A DNA stretch of 11,706 nucleotides from an uncultured Subdoligranulum sp. (GTDB lineage: Bacteria; Bacillota_A; Clostridia; Oscillospirales; Ruminococcaceae). The stretch is from positions 1 to 11,706 of the forward strand of contig NZ_CALADU010000279.1 of the NCBI RefSeq assembly GCF_937890665.1. Direction: 5' to 3'. The position numbers and the translations under genes are program-made. The number at the start of each line of letters is the position of its first letter. Position 1 is the stretch's first letter. This document shows positions 5,870 through 11,706 of the stretch, piece by piece. A model generated the notes under the pieces. The model was not told the origin of the DNA. It searched no databases and worked only from the letters and a program-made list of their open reading frames with translations.

Positions 5870-6961
5870 ATGACTGCATTGCTGACCGGGCTGGTATCTC
5901 TGCTCGTGTTCGGGGTTGTCATTTTGGTGCATGAGTGGGGACATTTTTGGGCGGCTCGACATTGTGGCATTCGAGTGGAAGAGTTCTCTATCGGGTTCGG
6001 ACCACGCTTGTTTGCGTGGGGGAAAGGGGAAACCCGGTATACTTTACGGCTCATCCCCTTGGGCGGATATAATCTGTTTTCTAACCCGCCGGATCCCGAA
6101 GGAGAGGGCGAGGCAATTCCACCGGTACATCCGCCCAAGCCGAAGACAGGGCTGTTTCCCGTTGTTGTCCGGGGGCAGGAATTTGAGCAGGCCGGGGCAT
6201 GGCAGCGCTTTTTTGTCACGCTCTGGGGGGCAGTGATGAATTTTGTGCTGGGATTCCTTGTCCTGTTGGTTTTGGTGCTCAGCATGTCCAATCTGGGCGG
6301 AACCACCGTGGCTCAGTTCGTGGATGATGCCCAGAGCAGCGCTACCGGTTTGCAGCTTGGCGATACCATCGTAGAGGTGGATGGCCAGCGGGTGCGCACC
6401 GCCAATTCGTTGGCGCAGTTGTTTGATGGAACGACGCAGCAACATACCATGTTGGTGCTGCGAGATGGTGAACTGGTGACACTAACGGGAGTAACGGTGG
6501 CTCCTACCACCGACGAGGATGGCAACGTCGTTAGTGGCGTGGATTTTCGTGTGGCAGCCGTGAGTAAGACCACCCGCAATGTGTTGGTACAAACCGGGGA
6601 GTTTTTCCGGTATTACAGCACGGCGATTTTGGGCGGTTTCTGGCAGCTAGCTACCGGACAGGTGGGGGTAGATCAACTCTCCGGTCCAATCGGCACGGTG
6701 TCGGCGGTCAGCCAAGCTGTTCAATACGGCTGGCGAGATGTGCTGTCTTTGATGGCGCTGCTGACCATCAACGTAGGTATTTTTAATCTGCTGCCCATCC
6801 CCGCGCTGGATGGCTGCAAGCTGTTGTTTTTGTTGTTTGAAGGGCTGACGGGCCATGCGGTGCCCCAGCGCTTTCAGATGGTTGTCAATACGGCCGGCAT
6901 GGTGCTGCTGTTGTGGCTGATGATGCTGGTGACCATGCAGGATATTACAAGATTCTTCTAA
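5870..6961 (+). CDS. rseP: RseP/RasP-type site-2 zinc metalloprotease
   Basis: This membrane-embedded protease cuts within transmembrane segments; in other bacteria, family members release sigma factors by cleaving anti-sigma factors and also clear signal-peptide remnants. The product has 363 residues. The zinc site H21-E-W-G-H25 lies in the first membrane segment, followed by the typical FSIGFGPRL. A single PDZ domain spans about 147-235 (GLQLGDTIVEVDGQRV), as in Gram-positive members. The second metal motif N-L-L-P-I-P-A-L-D314-G lies near the C-terminus, flanked by hydrophobic helices. I place the start at the ATG at 5870: the in-frame GTG at 5864 overlaps the GAGAGGTG ribosome binding site. 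It is 16 bp after dxr and 12 bp before ispG, a common Clostridia order. Confidence 0.95.
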   Translation: MTALLTGLVSLLVFGVVILVHEWGHFWAARHCGIRVEEFSIGFGPRLFAWGKGETRYTLRLIPLGGYNLFSNPPDPEGEGEAIPPVHPPKPKTGLFPVVVRGQEFEQAGAWQRFFVTLWGAVMNFVLGFLVLLVLVLSMSNLGGTTVAQFVDDAQSSATGLQLGDTIVEVDGQRVRTANSLAQLFDGTTQQHTMLVLRDGELVTLTGVTVAPTTDEDGNVVSGVDFRVAAVSKTTRNVLVQTGEFFRYYSTAILGGFWQLATGQVGVDQLSGPIGTVSAVSQAVQYGWRDVLSLMALLTINVGIFNLLPIPALDGCKLLFLLFEGLTGHAVPQRFQMVVNTAGMVLLLWLMMLVTMQDITRFF

Positions 6962-6973
6962 GGAGGAACTCAG

Positions 6974-8026
6974 ATGACGCGCCAACTCAAACGGGAAGTC
7001 AAGATCGGTAACATTACCATTGGCGGTACCAATCCCATTGCGGTACAAACGATGCTCAATGTTCCGGTCAAGGACATTGCAGGCAACGTAGAACAGGCCA
7101 AACGGGTGGCGGCGGCAGGCTGCCAAATCGTGCGGGTGACAGTTCCTACGCCGGCGGACGCGGCGGTGGTGGCCGCCATCAAGGAAGCGGTTGACATTCC
7201 GGTGGTGGCGGATATTCACTTTGATTACCGCGCAGCGTTGGCTGCTTTGGATGCCGGTGCAGACAAGATTCGTATCAATCCCGGCAACATCGGGGACGAT
7301 GACCGTGTGAAGGCGGTGGCGGATGCCTGCAATGCCAAAAACGTACCCATCCGCATCGGCGTCAACGGCGGCAGTCTGGAAAAGCATATCCTTGCCAAGT
7401 ATGGTGCGCCTGTGCCGGAAGCGATGGTGGAAAGCGCCATGTATCACGTCCGGCTGTTGGAAAAGCACGACTTTGACAACATCGTGATTTCCATCAAATC
7501 CAGCAATGTGCCGCGGATGATGGCTGCGTACCGCATGCTGTCCGCCCAGACCGATTACCCGCTCCATGTGGGGGTCACCGAGGCCGGCGGCAACCGGATG
7601 GGACTGATCAAGTCCGGTATGGGGATTGGCGGTTTGCTGCTGGAAGGCATTGGCGACACACTGCGGGTATCGCTGACCGAAGAACCCGAAAACGAAGTGT
7701 ATGCCGGATACGACATTCTGCGTGCGGTGGGATATGCCGTGGCAGGACCGGAGATTATCAGTTGCCCCACCTGCGGCCGCACCCAATACCCAATGATTGA
7801 GATTGCCAATGAGGTGGAGCGCCGTCTGCGGGATGAAGGTTTCAAGAAACCTTTGAAGATCGCCATTATGGGGTGTGTTGTCAACGGCCCCGGGGAAGCC
7901 TCTGATGCTGACATCGGCATCGCCGGCGGCAAGGATGAGGCGCTGCTCTTCATCCGTGGCGAGAAGGTACGCATGCTGAAAGGGGATATCGTCGGCCAGT
8001 TTATCGACGAGATCCATAAGCTATAA
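6974..8026 (+). CDS. ispG: 4-hydroxy-3-methylbut-2-enyl diphosphate synthase (IspG/GcpE)
   Basis: This iron-sulfur enzyme converts MEcPP to HMBPP in the MEP pathway, using reduced flavodoxin or ferredoxin. The 350 residues are the usual length of the short bacterial type: an N-terminal TIM barrel (IGGTNPIAVQTMLN, then RVTVP, DIHFDY and RINPGN) and a C-terminal cluster domain. The [4Fe-4S] ligands are visible as C264 and C267 (CPTC), C301 (GCVVNGPGE) and probably E308. The AAGGAGG ribosome binding site overlaps the rseP stop codon, which indicates tight cotranscription. Confidence 0.97.
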   Translation: MTRQLKREVKIGNITIGGTNPIAVQTMLNVPVKDIAGNVEQAKRVAAAGCQIVRVTVPTPADAAVVAAIKEAVDIPVVADIHFDYRAALAALDAGADKIRINPGNIGDDDRVKAVADACNAKNVPIRIGVNGGSLEKHILAKYGAPVPEAMVESAMYHVRLLEKHDFDNIVISIKSSNVPRMMAAYRMLSAQTDYPLHVGVTEAGGNRMGLIKSGMGIGGLLLEGIGDTLRVSLTEEPENEVYAGYDILRAVGYAVAGPEIISCPTCGRTQYPMIEIANEVERRLRDEGFKKPLKIAIMGCVVNGPGEASDADIGIAGGKDEALLFIRGEKVRMLKGDIVGQFIDEIHKL

Positions 8027-8058
8027 GGTACCGCAGAGCAGGGAAGGAGTCCGCTGCC

Positions 8059-8319
8059 ATGGAACTGTTGTTTGAGATTGTGGGTGAGGTCCTGCTGGAA
8101 ATTCTGCAGGTACTCTGGCCGCCGATTCTGGCAGTTGTGAACGGGGGACTGGTTCTCTGCTTTGCTTTTTTGACTTGGTTGTTCTTTACGGAAGAGGAAC
8201 CGGTCAAAGCCGTAATCAGCCTGCTGCTGATGTTGGTGTTTGTGGCTGTCGGCATTGTCTGCTTGAAAACCGGGGTGTATACATGCAAAGATCGTGCCAA
8301 TCGTCGCAAGAAAAGATGA
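8059..8319 (+). CDS. Small two-helix membrane protein, function unknown
   Basis: The gene encodes 86 residues. An acidic amphipathic N-terminus (1-20) is followed by two predicted membrane helices at about 23-43 and 49-69, joined by a short acidic turn (TEEEP), and a strongly basic tail (KDRANRRKKR). By the positive-inside rule both ends should face the cytoplasm. The GGAAGGAG ribosome binding site at 8041-8048 is good, and the gene fits neatly between ispG (32 bp) and polC (40 bp), so it is probably real. I do not recognise the family. Confidence 0.75.
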   Translation: MELLFEIVGEVLLEILQVLWPPILAVVNGGLVLCFAFLTWLFFTEEEPVKAVISLLLMLVFVAVGIVCLKTGVYTCKDRANRRKKR

Positions 8320-8347
8320 TCGAACCCTCTGCCCTTTTTCCATCTGC

Positions 8348-8354
8348 AAAGGAG
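8348..8354 (+). promoter_or_regulatory. RBS selecting the TTG start of polC
   Basis: AAAGGAG ends 5 nt before the TTG at 8360. No ATG or GTG in this frame has a comparable site, and the reading from TTG matches the expected PolC N-terminal length. Confidence 0.7.
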
Positions 8355-8359
8355 TCGTT

Positions 8360-11300
8360 TTGAAACCACTTGTTACACAGGTTTGGCCTCAATTCACGGC
8401 CGACCAGCAATTCTGCACAGCGTTCGGCGGCGTACTCGTCGAGCGAGTAGAGTTGCACCGTACAAAACGTCAAGTTATTATCTGCCTGCGCAGCGCCGAG
8501 CCATTGGATCAAGCGCTGTGCGGGCGCCTTTGTGCATCGCTGCAAGACGTCTTTGCCGGCTATGAGCTGCATCTGCGCAATTATTTTTCCTATCCCAACA
8601 TCACGCCGGAATCGGTCTGTCTGATGATTGAGGAATTGAAAGAAAAGGGGATGCCGGTCAACGGTTTCTTGGACAAGGACCAACCCGTTGTCTTTGGCGA
8701 AGATGGGATTACCATTCGCGTCAATGCGGGACGCACAATTCTGGAAAGTGTGGAACTGCCCAGAGTGCTGGCTGAATTGATTCAGGAGCGCACGGGGGCT
8801 TTGCCTATTGTACGGCTGGCTGATGCAGGTCATGTTCGCACCGAAGAGGAGTTTGAACAGTATCTGCAGGAGAAAACGCCGGTTGTCAAATTCGAAGCCA
8901 AGGAAACGCCGCCGGACTTTACCATCGAAGGGCTTACCCTGTCCAACAAGCCGGTCAAGCTGTTTTACGGCAAAAACTTCAAACCTACCGAAACCCGCCG
9001 CCTCAACGATTTGGGGGATGGCGGCAAGGTGGTGGTTTGGGGCGACGTTTTTGCTACCGAAGTCAAGGGCAGCCGCCGCAAGATTTATTTCACCTCCATC
9101 ACCGACTATTCCGGTTCGGTGAACCTCAAAGTCTTGGGGGGCGAGGACGCCGACATGTCCAAGTGGGAAAACCTCAAACCCGGTACCACACTGATCGTGC
9201 GCGGCAACTATATGTACGACAAGTACGAGCATGACTTTGTCATCATGCCTTACGATGTGCTGCAGGTGGAGCGGGAACCGCGGCAGGATACCGCTCCGGA
9301 AGGGGAAAAGCGGGTAGAACTGCATCTGCACACTAAGTCCAGCTCGATGGATGGTTTTAATGATCCGGGTAAGATTGTCCGCTTGGCCCATCGTATGGGG
9401 CATCGAGCCATTGCCATCACCGACCACGGCGTCTGTCAGGGCTACCCCGAAGCTATGTTGGCGACCGATGACATTCACAAAAACGATCCGAATTTCAAAT
9501 TGATCTACGGCTGCGAAGCCTACTTTGTGGATGACATGATCCCGGCGGTATATGGCAAGGGCCAGATGCCGCTTTCGGGTTCTTTTGTGGTGTTTGATAC
9601 CGAAACTACCGGTCTGGACGCCAACATCGAAAGTCTGACCGAGATCGGTGCCGTTTATGTAGAAAACGGCAATATCAACGAAGAAAAGAAATTCTGTACG
9701 TTCGTCAATCCCGGCAAACCGATTCCCCAGCGGGTGGTGGAGCTCACCGGCATCAACGATGCCATGGTGGCCGATGCTCCGACACCAGAGGAAGCCATCC
9801 GCGCTTTCAAGGAGTTTTGCGGTGACCATGTATTGGTAGCCCATAACGCCCACAGTTTTGATATGCTTTTCATCCGCAAAGCGGGAGAAAAAGCGGGCGT
9901 CAGTTTCGACGAAAATACCTATATTGATACGCTGCCCATGGGACAAGCACTGTTCCCGGGGTTGCGCAACTATAAGCTGGATACCATCAATAAGCATCTG
10001 GAAATTCCGCCCTTCAACCATCACCGGGCGGTAGATGATGCCATGGCGTTGGCCCGCATCTTCGAGATCATGCTCAACGATCTGGAAGAGAAGGACATCC
10101 ATACGGTGGAAGCCATCAACACCGGGTTGGGCGGCAACAAAGAGGTGCTGAAAAAGAAATACTACCATCTGATCATTCTGGTACAAAATCAGGTAGGACT
10201 AAAAAACCTTTATCGGATTGTCAGCGCAGCCCATACCCAGTATTTCTTTAAAAAGCCTCGGGTGCCTCGCAGTCTGCTGAATCGGTATCGGGAAGGGCTG
10301 CTGCTCTCTCCGGCTTGTGAAGCGGGCGAACTTTACAGGGCGATCGTGGCAGGACAACCCTATGAGCAGTTGCTGCGCATTGCGGATTATTATGACTACC
10401 TCGAAGTGCAGCCGCTGGGCAACAACGAGTTCATGGTCCGCAATGGACAGGTGGATTCCATCGAAGCGGTGAAAAACTTCAACCGCACGGTGATTCAGTT
10501 GGGCGAGGACTTGCATAAACCTGTGGTGGCTACCGGAGACTCCCACTTTCAGGAACCGGAGGATTGGATCTACCGTGCGGTGCTGCAGGCAGGCAACGGT
10601 TTTAAGGATGCCGACAATCAAGCCCCGCTGTACTACCACACCACCCCGGAAATGTTGGCCGACTTCAGTTATCTGCCCAAGGAAAAGGCCTACGAGATCG
10701 TGGTGACCAACCCCAACAAGATTGCTGCCACCATCGACAACAATCTGCGGGCTATCCCCAAGGGAACCTATCCGCCCAGCATTCCCGGTGCTGAACAGGA
10801 GCTGCGAGACGATACTTGGAAGCACGCGGCTCGCGACTATGGTACGCCGCTGCCCGATGTGCTGCAAAAACGTTTGAAAAAGGAATTGGATTCCATCTGC
10901 GGACATGGTTATGCGGTTTTGTATGTTATTGCCGTTCGTCTGGTGGCCTATTCCAATGCAGGCGGTTATCAGGTAGGCAGCCGTGGTTCAGTCGGTTCGT
11001 CGGCGGTGGCGCACTTTTCCGGCATTTCAGAGGTTAACTCCATGCCGCCCCACTATCTGTGCCCGGAATGCAAACACAGCGAATGGATCGATGACGGCGT
11101 GCATTTCGACGGTTTCGACCTGCCGGATAAAAACTGCCCGGTCTGTGGGCATCAGATGATCGTGGAAGGCCACGACATTCCTTTTGAAACCTTCCTCGGC
11201 TTCTACGGCGACAAGGAACCGGATATCGACTTGAACTTCTCGGGCATGTACCAGTCCCACGTTCATCGCTATACCGAAGAACTGTTTGGTAAAGAGAACG

Positions 11301-11706
11301 TTTTCAAAGCGGGCACGGTTTCCGGTCTGCAGGACAAGACCGCTTACGGTTACGTGAAGAAGTATCTGGAAGAACGGGGCAAAACCGTGAACCGTGCCGA
11401 GGAAAACCGTCTGGTCATTGGCTGTACCGGCGTCAAGCGTACTACCGGTCAGCACCCCGGCGGCATGGTCGTTGTGCCCGATACCTTCGATATTTATGAT
11501 TTCTGCGCGATCCAGCATCCGGCGGATGATGTGAAGGGCGGTTTGCTGACCACCCACTTCGAATTTAAGTACCTGCATGACACGCTGCTCAAGCTGGACG
11601 AGCTGGGCCACGATGTGCCTACCTTCTATAAGTATTTTGAAGAATACTCGGGTATTCCCATCGACTCGGTGCCGATGAACGATGAGAAGGTGTACAGCCT
11701 GCTTAC
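8360..11706 (+). CDS. polC: DNA polymerase III alpha subunit, PolC type (partial, 3' end outside the window)
   Basis: PolC is the replicative polymerase of Firmicutes, with built-in 3'-5' proofreading. About 1115 of the usual roughly 1440 codons are present, with no stop or frameshift. The order is an N-terminal domain (1 to about 190), an OB fold (about 193-305), the first half of the PHP domain (H322, H324; D355-H356), and a DEDD exonuclease inserted in the PHP domain with D413 and E415 (FDTETTGL), D501 (HNAHSFD), H555 and D560 (HHRAVDDA). The rest of PHP and the polymerase core follow. The core shows SRGSVGSS, a four-cysteine zinc site (C901, C904, C926, C929), and the catalytic pair D955 and D957 in PDIDLNFSG, then GVKRTTGQHPGG. 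Translation starts at a TTG. The window ends inside the polymerase domain, before the fingers, beta-clamp and tau-binding regions. Confidence 0.98.
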   Translation, partial: MKPLVTQVWPQFTADQQFCTAFGGVLVERVELHRTKRQVIICLRSAEPLDQALCGRLCASLQDVFAGYELHLRNYFSYPNITPESVCLMIEELKEKGMPVNGFLDKDQPVVFGEDGITIRVNAGRTILESVELPRVLAELIQERTGALPIVRLADAGHVRTEEEFEQYLQEKTPVVKFEAKETPPDFTIEGLTLSNKPVKLFYGKNFKPTETRRLNDLGDGGKVVVWGDVFATEVKGSRRKIYFTSITDYSGSVNLKVLGGEDADMSKWENLKPGTTLIVRGNYMYDKYEHDFVIMPYDVLQVEREPRQDTAPEGEKRVELHLHTKSSSMDGFNDPGKIVRLAHRMGHRAIAITDHGVCQGYPEAMLATDDIHKNDPNFKLIYGCEAYFVDDMIPAVYGKGQMPLSGSFVVFDTETTGLDANIESLTEIGAVYVENGNINEEKKFCTFVNPGKPIPQRVVELTGINDAMVADAPTPEEAIRAFKEFCGDHVLVAHNAHSFDMLFIRKAGEKAGVSFDENTYIDTLPMGQALFPGLRNYKLDTINKHLEIPPFNHHRAVDDAMALARIFEIMLNDLEEKDIHTVEAINTGLGGNKEVLKKKYYHLIILVQNQVGLKNLYRIVSAAHTQYFFKKPRVPRSLLNRYREGLLLSPACEAGELYRAIVAGQPYEQLLRIADYYDYLEVQPLGNNEFMVRNGQVDSIEAVKNFNRTVIQLGEDLHKPVVATGDSHFQEPEDWIYRAVLQAGNGFKDADNQAPLYYHTTPEMLADFSYLPKEKAYEIVVTNPNKIAATIDNNLRAIPKGTYPPSIPGAEQELRDDTWKHAARDYGTPLPDVLQKRLKKELDSICGHGYAVLYVIAVRLVAYSNAGGYQVGSRGSVGSSAVAHFSGISEVNSMPPHYLCPECKHSEWIDDGVHFDGFDLPDKNCPVCGHQMIVEGHDIPFETFLGFYGDKEPDIDLNFSGMYQSHVHRYTEELFGKENVFKAGTVSGLQDKTAYGYVKKYLEERGKTVNRAEENRLVIGCTGVKRTTGQHPGGMVVVPDTFDIYDFCAIQHPADDVKGGLLTTHFEFKYLHDTLLKLDELGHDVPTFYKYFEEYSGIPIDSVPMNDEKVYSLL

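Noticed and set aside
8216..10186. Long minus-strand reading frame of about 656 codons opposite polC
   Set aside because: The + strand encodes unmistakable PolC domains throughout; the antisense frame has no recognisable motif.
1..11706. CRISPR array, transposon, tRNA or prophage signs
   Set aside because: I saw no regularly spaced repeats, transposase motifs, tRNA-like cloverleaf or phage genes; gene order and codon use are those of core chromosome.

Overview
The window reads as a chromosomal segment from a Gram-positive bacterium of the class Clostridia, most likely an Oscillospiraceae/Ruminococcaceae member of the Faecalibacterium-Gemmiger-Subdoligranulum type. The grounds are a PolC-type replicative DNA polymerase (a Firmicutes hallmark), a single-PDZ RseP-type site-2 protease, the MEP isoprenoid pathway, a Spo0A-like regulator, AGGAGG-type ribosome binding sites and a moderately high G+C codon choice. 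The genus-level guess is inference. All genes lie on the + strand; long reading frames on the minus strand are shadows of these genes.

Region 1 (1-2263) is a regulatory cassette. Two small hairpins at the left edge probably end an upstream transcript. An extended -10 promoter (TATAAT at 121-126) follows, then a leader of about 150 nt with two mutually exclusive hairpins, one of which would cover the ribosome binding site of the first gene. Three genes come next: a 93-residue cysteine-containing small protein, a degenerate Spo0A-like response regulator (receiver plus Spo0A-type C-terminal domain), and a soluble histidine-kinase-type ATPase with no recognisable phospho-acceptor histidine. A strong intrinsic terminator closes the unit.

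Region 2 (2273-8026) begins with its own sigma-A-like promoter and carries a housekeeping series: pyrH (UMP kinase), frr (ribosome recycling factor), cdsA (CDP-diacylglycerol synthase), dxr (DXP reductoisomerase), rseP (site-2 protease) and ispG (HMBPP synthase). These link pyrimidine supply, translation recycling, phospholipid synthesis, isoprenoid precursor supply and membrane-protein proteolysis. uppS, which commonly lies between frr and cdsA in Firmicutes, is absent; a 104-bp spacer with a strong hairpin is found there instead.

Region 3 (8059-11706) contains a small two-helix membrane protein of unknown function and then polC, which starts with TTG and runs off the right edge after about 1115 codons, inside the polymerase domain.

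The most unusual material is Region 1: the paired degenerate Spo0A-like regulator and His-less ATPase behind a possible RNA switch. The rest is well-conserved core genome.
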